Source: Anaerococcus murdochii
GTDB taxonomy: Bacteria > Bacillota > Clostridia > Tissierellales > Peptoniphilaceae
DNA length: 64,000 nucleotides
Direction: 5' to 3'
NCBI RefSeq assembly: GCF_019957155.1
Contig: NZ_JAIPME010000002.1
Location: 62,001 to 126,000, forward strand
Program-made: the position numbers and the translations under genes
Part shown: positions 17,735-24,737 of the stretch, in pieces
How the letters are laid out: every line of letters starts with the position of its first letter
Numbering within the stretch: the first letter of the stretch is position 1
The notes under the pieces: generated by a model
What the model was told of the DNA's origin: nothing
Databases searched by the model: none
What the model saw: the letters and a program-made list of their open reading frames with translations, nothing else

Positions 17735-18025
17735 CTACCCCAATAATCCCCAATATAAATCTATCCATTTTAGGTTCATTTTACTTATAATTTTGTCTTT
17801 CTTTTTTCTAGACCATTTGCCAACCTGGCGTTCCCTTGCTCTTGCACTTTGAATATCATCATAACATTCATTATATATCAATCTTGTTACATTATATATA
17901 TCGGTAAAGCTACCTTCATATAGGTGTTCTTTATGCTCATATGTGCGCCTTATTAAGTCAGTAGTAGATCCTTTGTATAATACTTCGTTTGTTTCATTTG
18001 CTAGTATATAGAAATAAGCTGCCAT
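17735..18025 (-). CDS. Small GIY-YIG endonuclease, copy 1
   Basis: A 96-residue single-domain GIY-YIG protein of the UPF0213/YhbQ-like group (COG2827 type). Visible motifs: YFYIL (the GIY strand), LYKGST (YIG strand, with Lys for Ile), RRTYEHK with the conserved Arg and His, and ARERQVGKW with the likely metal-binding Glu, then MNLKWIDLYW. The catalytic set looks intact. The ATG at 18025 was preferred over one 36 nt upstream because AAGGAGAAG precedes it and it matches the start of copy 2. It lies between palindromes A2 and C2. It differs from copy 2 at four positions. Confidence 0.8.
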   Translation of the reverse strand: MAAYFYILANETNEVLYKGSTTDLIRRTYEHKEHLYEGSFTDIYNVTRLIYNECYDDIQSARARERQVGKWSRKKKDKIISKMNLKWIDLYWGLLG

Positions 18026-18107
18026 AACTTCTCCTTCATATTTATTACTATTTATATACACTATATTTTGTTTGTCAAAATTTTAAATTTAATTACAAAA
18101 AATCCCA

Positions 18108-18187
18108 TATCCCGACCAGAGCCAATCCCGATTTGGTCCAGAGATTTCTCCGTGCGTTCGTTTCACTCACTTAGTCGAAACAAGGGT
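18108..18187. repeat. Type C palindromic end (C2)
   Basis: Sequence reads CCGACCAGAGCCAATCCCG, GGTCCAGAGATTTCTC, then a hairpin with TTCGTTTCACTCACTTAGTCGAAAC and AAGGG. It is the upstream flank of GIY-YIG copy 1 and is matched at 19306-19380 and, with an insert, at 18508-18640 and 24391-24563. Confidence 0.8.
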
Positions 18188-18272
18188 GGCGGATTCGTAC
18201 TATATTTCAAATTATTATATGATTTTATTATAAAGATAATATTAAAACTTGGAAAAAAGTCGGGGCTTCAGT

Positions 18273-18350
18273 CCCTCGCTTCGACCGAGCGCAGCGAGCG
18301 GAGAAGTCTCTGGCCACATTCATATTATTAATATGGTCTAGGTGTCAGGA
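18273..18350. repeat. Type B palindromic repeat (B1)
   Basis: CCCTCGCTTCGACCGAGCG...GGAGAAGTCTCTGGCC, then CATTCATATTATTAATATGG and TCTAGGTGTCAGG. It is a variant of the type A end with a different hairpin loop. It sits directly before A3, giving a B-A tandem. Confidence 0.75.
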
Positions 18351-18364
18351 CCATCTCAAAATCT

Positions 18365-18640
18365 CCCCCCTCGTCTCGAGCGAAAAAGCTTGCCTCGAGC
18401 ATGGTCGAGAGGAGAGACCTTTTGCTATTTTCATATTATTAATATGGTAAAGGTGTCAAAGTCGCCTAAAAATCAAGAATCATTTTACAGACAAAATCCC
18501 AAATCCATACCAGAGCCAATCCTTGTCTGGTCCAGAGATTTCTCCATGCGTTCGTTTCACTCACTTAGTCTGCCTCTGCATCAGACCTACCATCCATCCC
18601 TTTCAGGAATGGGGTTAGGGCTTCAGAAACGAGGTGAGGG
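18365..18640. repeat. ORF-less palindromic element (A3-C3)
   Basis: Type A end (18365-18461), in which the hairpin is enlarged by an insert around GCTTGCCTCGAGC, and a type C end (18508-18640), in which an extra ~90 bp between ACTCACTTAGTC and CAGAAACGAGG is present. The ~45 bp between the ends contains CATTTTACAGACAAAATCCC, also found beside C5 and A6. It lacks the GIY-YIG ORF. Confidence 0.7.
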
Positions 18641-18724
18641 CTCGGATATTGTTTCGAAGGATATAGATACCTTGCCTTTTAGGTTTCTTCACATTCGGTA
18701 AGGTCTACAAATTTCCCAAACGCA

Positions 18725-18827
18725 CCCCCCTCGCTTCGACCGAGCAAAAACTAGCCCGTCGGCTCAGGGAGACCGGAGAAGTCTCTGGCCAAATTCATAT
18801 TATTAATATGGTCTAGGTGTCAGGACC
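18725..18827. repeat. Type B palindromic repeat (B2)
   Basis: TCGCTTCGACCGAGC, an insert AGCCCGTCGGCTC, then GGAGAAGTCTCTGGCC and the conserved CATATTATTAATATGG and GGTGTCAGG tail. It stands directly before A4. The insert is shared with B3 and, inverted, with C1. Confidence 0.75.
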
Positions 18828-18931
18828 ACCTCAACCCTACAACCCTCGTCTCGAGCGGAGTCGAGAGACCTCTTGTCACATTTATATAATTAATATGGTC
18901 AAGGTATCAATGTCGCCTCAAAGTCAAGTTC

Positions 18932-19222
18932 CTAACCCAATAACCCCCAGTATAAATCTATCCATTTTGGGTTCATTTTACTTATTATTTTATCTTTATT
19001 TTTTCTAGACCATTTACCAACCTGGCGTTCCCTAGCCCTTGCGCTTTGAATATCATCATAACATTCATAATATATCAATCTTGTTATATTATATATATCG
19101 GTAAAGCTACCTTCATATAGGTGTTCTTTATGCTCATATGTGCGCCTTATTAAGTCAGTAGTAGATCCTTTGTATAATACTTCGTTTGTTTCATTTGCTA
19201 GTATATAAAAATAAGCTGCCAT
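18932..19222 (-). CDS. Small GIY-YIG endonuclease, copy 2
   Basis: 96 residues, 92 identical to copy 1, with the same GIY-YIG set (YFYIL, LYKGST, RRTYEHK, RERQVGKW, and the family-typical MNPKWIDLY ending). AAAGGAGATATT precedes the ATG. It lies between palindromes A4 and C4. Conservation of the whole reading frame in both copies, with differences mainly at single residues, suggests the protein is or was recently functional. Homologous nucleases cut DNA as single domains, sometimes in mobile elements; a role in moving the flanking repeats is inference only. Confidence 0.8.
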   Translation of the reverse strand: MAAYFYILANETNEVLYKGSTTDLIRRTYEHKEHLYEGSFTDIYNITRLIYYECYDDIQSARARERQVGKWSRKNKDKIISKMNPKWIDLYWGLLG

Positions 19223-19305
19223 AATATCTCCTTTCTAATTATTATTTATATACCCCATATTTTATTTATCAATAATATATATTAAATTTCTATAATATCC
19301 CAAGT

Positions 19306-19380
19306 CCCGACCAGAGCCAGTCCTAATTTGGTCCAGAGATTTCTCCGTGCGTTCTCTTCGCTCACTTAGTCGAAACGAGG
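19306..19380. repeat. Type C palindromic end (C4)
   Basis: CCGACCAGAGCCAGTCC, TTGGTCCAGAGATTTCTC, a hairpin around CTCTTCGCTCACTTAGTCGAAACGAGG. It flanks GIY-YIG copy 2 upstream and closely matches C2. Confidence 0.8.
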
Positions 19381-19470
19381 CGTTGGTTTGGGTTGAGTTC
19401 CGGGGTAATTACAGAATTTGTTATACAAATATAGTTCTAAAACTGTGAGAAATAGTCCGAAGCTCATCCT

Positions 19471-19570
19471 CCCCTCGCTTCGACCGAGCAAAATGGCAAG
19501 CCCGTCGGCTCTGGGAGACTGGAGAAGCCTCTTGCCATTTTAAAATAATTAATATGTCTAGGTGTCAAAG
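19471..19570. repeat. Type B palindromic repeat (B3)
   Basis: CCCTCGCTTCGACCGAGC, insert with AGCCCGTCGGCTC, GGAGAAGCCTCTTGCC and a shortened TAATTAATATG plus TCTAGGTGTCAAAG. It is separated from C4 by about 90 bp of AT-rich spacer and followed directly by A5. Confidence 0.75.
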
Positions 19571-19587
19571 TTCTCTCAAATCTCACA

Positions 19588-19656
19588 CCCTCGTCTCGAG
19601 CGAAGTCGAGAGATCTCTAGCTACATTTATATTGTCAATATGGTCTAGGTGTCAAG
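19588..19656. repeat. Type A palindromic repeat (A5), right edge of the island
   Basis: CCCTCGTCTCGAGCGAAG then TCGAGAGATCTCTAGC and a tail with CAATATGGTCTAGGTGTCAAG. It is the last copy before the surface-protein terminator, so the island runs from 17349 to 19656. Confidence 0.8.
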
Positions 19657-19696
19657 CTCATCTCAAAATCAAGTCCCCTCTCACAATTTTCCCAAA

Positions 19697-19724
19697 AGAA
19701 AAACCCGAGTCTTACTCGAGTTTT
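19697..19724 (-). terminator. Terminator of the surface protein gene
   Basis: On the minus strand AACTCGAG and CTCGGGTT form a stem followed by TTTTTC, about 11 nt after the stop codon. Confidence 0.8.
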
Positions 19725-19734
19725 CCTTTAATTA

Positions 19735-22700
19735 TTAATCTTCTTTTTTTCTACCAATATATAGGGCGCCAGTTGAAGCAATTAGGGTGCAAACTACACC
19801 TGCTACTGATTCGATACCGGTTTTAGGATTTGAACGACTTGCTTTTGTTCCTATTTTTTCCCATTGGGCAACGAACATGTGGTCGTCTACTACAGTGTAC
19901 TTATCTCCTGGTTGGTAAGCTGAGCCTTTCCAATATAAGAACCTATATCCTTCCCTGGTAGGTGGGTTGATAAGGGTAATGATATTGCCTCTGTCGTAGT
20001 AGTAAGTTATGATATCAGTTGAATTATCATTCCAATGTCCACCATTAGGATTATATCTAATCCTTAACCTATCCTCTACTCCAGGTTTCTTACCTTCCTC
20101 ATTCTTGTCCTTTTCCTTTCCAGGTTCTTTTTCTCCTGGTTTTTCTGGATTCTTTTCGCTAGGAGTATTTGGTTTTTCTTCACCTGGTTTGTTTGGATCA
20201 ACTGGTTTTTCATCTCCAGGTTTTTTATCTTCTGGTTTTTTGTCTGGTTTAGATGGAGTAAATATACTTCCTCCACCACCAGGAGTGTATCCTCCAGAGT
20301 TTCCGCCTGGATTTGATGGCTTATCTTCCCAGACTGCTGTTAGGGTTACGTCGCCTGAGATATCTATTTTTTCTTTGGCTTGTTTTAATTCTGTGCTATC
20401 TCCGACTTTCCAGCCCGCAAATTTTTTGCCTTCTTCTGGTGTGAATGTAGGTGTTGGAAGTTCATATTTGCTGCCTTTGTTGACAATTTTATCTCCCATA
20501 GTGCCGGTTGCGCCGTCACCATGTTTGAAGCTTACTTTTACTTCTTCTTTTTTGTCTTTCCAGACTGCTGTTAGGGTTACGTCGCCTGAGATGTCTATTT
20601 CCGCTCCGACTTGCTTTAATTCTGTGCCATCTCCGACTTTCCAGCCTGCAAATTCTTTGCCTTCTTCCGGTGTGAATTCAGGTTTTGGAAGTTCATATTT
20701 GCTGCCTTTGTTGACAATTTTATCTCCCATAGTGCCGGTTGCGCCGTCACCATGTTTGAAGCTTACTTTTACTTCTTCTTTTTTGTCTTTCCAGACTGCT
20801 GTTAGGGTTACGTCGCCTGAGATGTCTATTTCCGCTCCGACTTGCTTTAATTCTGTGCCATCTCCGACTTTCCAGCCTGCAAATTCTTTGCCTTCTTCCG
20901 GTGTGAATTCAGGTTTTGGAAGTTCATATTTGCTGCCTTTGTTGACAATTTTATCTCCCATAGTGCCGGTTGCGCCGTCACCATGTTTGAAGCTTACTTT
21001 TACTTCTTCTTTTTTGTCTTTCCAGACTGCTGTTAGGGTTACGTCGCCTGAGATGTCTATTTCCGCTCCGACTTGCTTTAATTCTGTGCCATCTCCGACT
21101 TTCCAGCCTGCAAATTCTTTGCCTTCTTCCGGTGTGAATTCAGGTTTTGGAAGTTCATATTTGCTGCCTTTGTTGACAATTTTATCTCCCATAGTGCCGG
21201 TTGCGCCGTCACCATGTTTGAAGCTTACTTTTACTTCTTCTTTTTTGTCTTTCCAGACTGCTGTTAGGGTAACATTTCCTGTGATGTCTATTTCACTTCC
21301 TACAGCCTTAAGCTCTGTTCCTTCTCCGACTTTCCAACCAGCAAATTCTTTGCCTTCTTCTGGTTTGAATGTAGGTGTTGGAAGTTCATATTTGCTGCCT
21401 TTGTTGACAGTTTTATCTTCCATTGTTCCACTTGCACCGGCTTCTGTTTGGAATTTCACCTTGAGTTCGATTGGTTTCCAGATAGCTTTTACTATTGTAT
21501 CACCAGTAATTTTTATTTTTGCTCCTGGTTGTTTTAATGTAGAGTCTTCTCCAATTTGCCAACCTGAAAATTGTTTGTTTTCTGGAGCTGTGAACGTATT
21601 TGCTGCAGGTAATTCATACTCTGTATTTACTTTTTGAGTTACCTTATCTTTCGATCCACCACCTTTATTTGCATCAAAAGTTATGTCACATGTCTTTGTT
21701 GCTTTTGCTGTAAATACTTTATTTGTTTCAGTTATAACAAAGTTTTCTGTAACCGAACCATTTTCCCCATTCCAAACTGGTTCTGTATATTTATCTATAG
21801 CTTTTACTTTTGTATTTATTAAATTGTAATAAGTTTCATTCAAAGTTTGGTTTTTATAAGTTTTTAAATCCGTATTCGGTTTAACCTTATATTTTTGATA
21901 GCTTACAGGATTATCTTTATTTCCTTCAATTGCTCCAGATCCAGTATTGTCAACTTTTGTACCTTCGCCTAATTTAAATTCAACCACTAAAGCATCATCA
22001 GGAGTGTTTTCTCTTTTTCCTGATGTTACAAGATTACTAACGTATAGCATTTGTTTTTCAACTACAAGTTCTGACTTATCATCAAAAGTAATTTTAATTT
22101 TACCTTTGAAGTCACCTTCTTTAGAAGTGCTTCTCTTTTCTTCAGTTACATCTTCAAATTTTGCATCTTTTAATAGTTCTTCAACTTCAGATTTTTTTGC
22201 ATCGTCTTTAGCTTTTACGCCTTTCTTCCAGTCAAGTTCATCTCCAACCCATTTTTTCATAACTACTGGGTCAAGACCACCAAGGGCTTCAACTTTATCA
22301 GCTTTTGTTTCTTCTACAGTTAAAGTTCCAGGATCTGATGTAAGTGGATCTTTATCGTCATCCGCTACTCCACCCTTGTCTGTTACTTTAGCTGTTACTG
22401 TTGTATTGCCTTTTACTTTGTTCTTAGGAAGAGTTATAACTCCATTTTGAGCGACGGAACCTTCACCTTTAGTAATAGACCAAGTTCCATCATCAGCTTT
22501 TGTAGCTGTAGTTGTTTGATCCTTATCGTTTTTATCTTTATAAGAAACAGTAATAATCTTCGCATCTGTATCTTTTTCATTTGGAGTGATTTTGATGTTA
22601 TCACCACTTAAGGCAAGAGTTGGTGCGTCTGGTTTAATATTTTTTAAAAGGTCTTTGGCCGCAATTGTTATTTTTGGTTCAGCTCCATCTATTAACTTAT

Positions 22701-24177
22701 AAGAACCATCTTCATTTTTTTCTGGAGTAAATTTATAATCATTGTTAGGATCCCAATCACCTTTTATATCATTAGGACTAAATATCTTTGCGTTGCCACT
22801 GTCATCAATCTGTATGACTGCTGGAAGTCCATCCCTGTCTGGATTTCCTTCTGGTAGTTTAGATTCTCCATTTACTGTATATGCTGTTCTTATAGCAGCA
22901 TCAATTGCTGTTTTTTCATCAGCGGTTAATTTTTTAGGGTCTTTAACTTCTGTCTTTTCTGGTGTTACTGGTTTTACAATTGCTACATTACAATTTTTAA
23001 ATTTACCAATTTCTTTTATAGATATACCAACTGTTTTATCTATTTCTAGGTTATCAGTACTTTTTAAAGTATAGGAAAAGCTTCCATCAGGGTTAACTGG
23101 GACTACGACTGAGTTTCCAGCATTTTTATCTATTGCACATTTACCCGGTTCTGGAAATTTATCCTTTGATGGAACATTTAGGTAAATCTCCACTTTCATC
23201 CCATCAAATGGGCCTTCCCCAGCTAGTTGACCCTTAATCTCTGTATCAGTTACTATAATTTCTTTTACATTAGCATCTCTTGAGGTTTCTGTAACTTGTT
23301 TTATTTTCAAATCAGTAGCTTTAATTTTACCTGATGTTGAACCATCAGTATAAGTTACTTCATAATAAGCATTTTCAGTGCCATCAATAGAAAACACAGC
23401 AGATTTAATATCATTAGCTATATCTGGATTTGCTTTTTTTAGCAATTCAAAAGCTTCTGCTTGTTCATCTTTATTAACTATATTGGATGAAGTTTGTTCT
23501 ATCCAAATTTCGCCTGTTGGCATTGTGAGCGTTGTCTTATTTGCTATTGATGGCTCTGCGTTTGCAGTTACCTTTGGAGAGCTTTGTCCATCAAACTCTT
23601 GATATGCTGTTACCACATCACCTTCTGCAATAGACACCCCTTCTGGTAATTTATATGTCCATGTTGTACCTGTAGGGTTTATAACAGAACTAGCTTTTAC
23701 TGTATCACCATTTTTTAATGTTACATGTATCGTACCTCTTACGGTTTTACCACTAACTCTAGCTCTGTGTACGCCAGCACCAGAAATTGTCGTAGCATCA
23801 TAAAACACCTTGTTAATTGTCGGTGCTGGTATAGCCGCTGTTACTGGATCGCCTACTATTTCAGGACCAATCTCTAATCCATCTGCGCTTTGAGTTTCTA
23901 ATCCACTAAGACCTTCTTGTGTGGTCTCGTCTTTTTCTAATGGGACTGGTGTATCATTATCCTCTACACCACCATCTGCTGGCTCACTAGCTTCCTTCGC
24001 AGGTTGGAGTTTGATAAGTTCGGTTTCTTCCGCACGGACCACAGGTGTTGCCATGACCAAACCAAGCATACAAGACACTAGGCCTATGGATAGTTTCCTA
24101 GTGGCGTAGATTGGTTTTTTCTCTTTTCTATTTGCCTTAGTTTCTAAAAGCTCTTTGGCCTTTTCATATTTTTTCAT
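19735..24177 (-). CDS. Large wall-anchored surface protein with InlB B-type repeats
   Basis: A secreted adhesin-like protein of about 1,480 residues. A YSIRK-like signal (YATRKLSIG, residues 24-32) leads into a signal peptide ending near ATPVVRAEE. Then come an acidic linker, Ig-like domains, a lysine-rich middle, and about seven List_Bact/InlB-type beta-grasp repeats (FAGWKVG, LTAVW patterns). Three consecutive 77-residue repeats are identical in protein and DNA. A Pro/Lys/Glu-rich wall-spanning segment, one more repeat, the sorting signal NPKTG (1450-1454), a hydrophobic helix and RRKKED-like tail end it. The ATG at 24177 was preferred because the longer reading would start inside the -35 box. 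Ligand unknown. Confidence 0.93.
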   Translation of the reverse strand: MKKYEKAKELLETKANRKEKKPIYATRKLSIGLVSCMLGLVMATPVVRAEETELIKLQPAKEASEPADGGVEDNDTPVPLEKDETTQEGLSGLETQSADGLEIGPEIVGDPVTAAIPAPTINKVFYDATTISGAGVHRARVSGKTVRGTIHVTLKNGDTVKASSVINPTGTTWTYKLPEGVSIAEGDVVTAYQEFDGQSSPKVTANAEPSIANKTTLTMPTGEIWIEQTSSNIVNKDEQAEAFELLKKANPDIANDIKSAVFSIDGTENAYYEVTYTDGSTSGKIKATDLKIKQVTETSRDANVKEIIVTDTEIKGQLAGEGPFDGMKVEIYLNVPSKDKFPEPGKCAIDKNAGNSVVVPVNPDGSFSYTLKSTDNLEIDKTVGISIKEIGKFKNCNVAIVKPVTPEKTEVKDPKKLTADEKTAIDAAIRTAYTVNGESKLPEGNPDRDGLPAVIQIDDSGNAKIFSPNDIKGDWDPNNDYKFTPEKNEDGSYKLIDGAEPKITIAAKDLLKNIKPDAPTLALSGDNIKITPNEKDTDAKIITVSYKDKNDKDQTTTATKADDGTWSITKGEGSVAQNGVITLPKNKVKGNTTVTAKVTDKGGVADDDKDPLTSDPGTLTVEETKADKVEALGGLDPVVMKKWVGDELDWKKGVKAKDDAKKSEVEELLKDAKFEDVTEEKRSTSKEGDFKGKIKITFDDKSELVVEKQMLYVSNLVTSGKRENTPDDALVVEFKLGEGTKVDNTGSGAIEGNKDNPVSYQKYKVKPNTDLKTYKNQTLNETYYNLINTKVKAIDKYTEPVWNGENGSVTENFVITETNKVFTAKATKTCDITFDANKGGGSKDKVTQKVNTEYELPAANTFTAPENKQFSGWQIGEDSTLKQPGAKIKITGDTIVKAIWKPIELKVKFQTEAGASGTMEDKTVNKGSKYELPTPTFKPEEGKEFAGWKVGEGTELKAVGSEIDITGNVTLTAVWKDKKEEVKVSFKHGDGATGTMGDKIVNKGSKYELPKPEFTPEEGKEFAGWKVGDGTELKQVGAEIDISGDVTLTAVWKDKKEEVKVSFKHGDGATGTMGDKIVNKGSKYELPKPEFTPEEGKEFAGWKVGDGTELKQVGAEIDISGDVTLTAVWKDKKEEVKVSFKHGDGATGTMGDKIVNKGSKYELPKPEFTPEEGKEFAGWKVGDGTELKQVGAEIDISGDVTLTAVWKDKKEEVKVSFKHGDGATGTMGDKIVNKGSKYELPTPTFTPEEGKKFAGWKVGDSTELKQAKEKIDISGDVTLTAVWEDKPSNPGGNSGGYTPGGGGSIFTPSKPDKKPEDKKPGDEKPVDPNKPGEEKPNTPSEKNPEKPGEKEPGKEKDKNEEGKKPGVEDRLRIRYNPNGGHWNDNSTDIITYYYDRGNIITLINPPTREGYRFLYWKGSAYQPGDKYTVVDDHMFVAQWEKIGTKASRSNPKTGIESVAGVVCTLIASTGALYIGRKKED
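20561..21253 (-). repeat. Three perfect 231-bp tandem repeats in the surface protein gene
   Basis: Units at 20561-20791, 20792-21022 and 21023-21253 are identical base for base as far as I can read, each coding 77 residues. The identity runs on for about 90 bp into the next unit downstream. Flanking units at both ends have diverged. Such arrays change length by recombination. Confidence 0.9.
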
Positions 24178-24232
24178 GATACTTTCTTGCCTTTCTTTTT
24201 TAAGTACATATTTTATACACATTTCTACACTT

Positions 24233-24261
24233 ATTATATAGTTTTTGTTACTATATAGCAA
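24233..24261 (-). promoter_or_regulatory. Promoter of the surface protein gene
   Basis: On the minus strand TTGCTA (24256-24261), 17 nt, TATAAT (24233-24238). The leader to the ATG at 24177 would be about 50 nt. This supports the downstream start codon. Confidence 0.75.
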
Positions 24262-24390
24262 GTGTTTTCAGCGAATTTTGCTCTTTAATTTTTACTTCCC
24301 TTCACTATATATTATAGCACTTTTTTATTAAATTTGAGTTGAATTTTATTTTAAAATCATGAAGCATTTTACAATGGAAATCCCAAGTCC

Positions 24391-24563
24391 TGACCAGAGT
24401 CAGTCCTAAATTGGTCCAGAGATTTCTCCAGTCTCCATGAACCGACGGGCTTTCTATTCGTTTCACTCACTTAGTCTGCCTCTGCACGCTCTCTGCCGCT
24501 GGGTAATTTTGTCCTCCCATCCGTTTTTTTCAAAAACGGGGATAGGGCTTCAGAAACGAGGGG
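24391..24563. repeat. Dispersed type C palindromic end (C5)
   Basis: A lone type C end between the surface protein promoter and serS: GACCAGAGTCAGTCC, TTGGTCCAGAGATTTCTCC, GACGGGC insert, TTCACTCACTTAGTC, then a ~90-bp insert containing a CCCATCCGTTTTT/AAAAACGGGGA hairpin and GGGCTTCAGAAACGAGGG. The insert matches the one in C3. The stretch 24564-24690 continues with another hairpin (GATCTCTCCTCCGCC...GTCGAGAGG) resembling a degraded A end. No gene is seen between 24262 and 24737. Confidence 0.7.
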
Positions 24564-24696
24564 GTGGATTGGGCTTTGTTTCAAGGTATATAGGTGTCCC
24601 GACTTTGTGAGATCTCTCCTCCGCCTTTGGCGTCGTCGAGAGGGCGCTGTGGGGTTTTTCATACTTTTAATAAAGTAATTTAACATTTTTTAATAT

Positions 24697-24724
24697 TCAA
24701 AAGCACCCGGGCTAGGGGTGCTTT
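24697..24724 (-). terminator. Terminator of serS
   Basis: On the minus strand AAAGCACCC...GGGTGCTTTT forms a GC-rich stem followed by T residues, 14 nt after the serS stop. Confidence 0.85.
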
Positions 24725-24737
24725 CTTTTGCAAAAGT

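Larger units (their letters stand above)
17643..18187. mobile_element. GIY-YIG-bearing palindromic element, copy 1
   Basis: A 545-bp unit: type A palindrome (17643-17714, CCCTCGTCTCGAGC...GTCGAGAGAC), the GIY-YIG gene on the minus strand, then a type C palindrome (18108-18187) ending GTCGAAACAAGGG. The outer tips are imperfect inverted repeats beginning CCCTCGT / CCCT(T/C)GTTTCGA. An AT-rich spacer with a conserved core ATTTTATTATAAAGAT leads to the next palindrome. It closely matches 18843-19381. No target-site duplication could be recognised by eye. The call as a mobile element is inference from copy number and ends. Confidence 0.55.
18843..19381. mobile_element. GIY-YIG-bearing palindromic element, copy 2
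   Basis: A 539-bp unit built like 17643-18187: type A palindrome (18843-18910), GIY-YIG gene on the minus strand, type C palindrome (19306-19380) ending GTCGAAACGAGG. The spacing from this A end to the following B end (about 628 bp) equals the spacing in copy 1 (about 630 bp). The two are therefore duplicate segments or two insertions of one element. Confidence 0.55.

Noticed and set aside
18068..19008. Several short plus-strand frames in the repeat island
   Set aside because: They run through the palindromic repeats, differ between repeat copies, and lack family resemblance or good ribosome sites. The conserved frames are the minus-strand GIY-YIG genes.
17735..19222. UvrC or excinuclease fragment
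   Set aside because: The GIY-YIG proteins are complete single domains with the UPF0213-type ending, not truncations of UvrC.
17349..19656. CRISPR array
   Set aside because: Repeats are long, of variable length and alternate in orientation; there are no regular spacers and no cas genes.
20009..21637. Long plus-strand open frame (542 codons) opposite the surface protein gene
   Set aside because: It is an antisense shadow of the repetitive minus-strand gene; its product is a low-complexity Pro/Ser sequence with no ribosome site, and the repeats keep it open by periodicity.
24471..24686. 71-codon minus-strand frame upstream of serS terminator
   Set aside because: It lies inside the C5 repeat region, is rich in Arg/Ser from palindromes and has no counterpart in the C3 copy.
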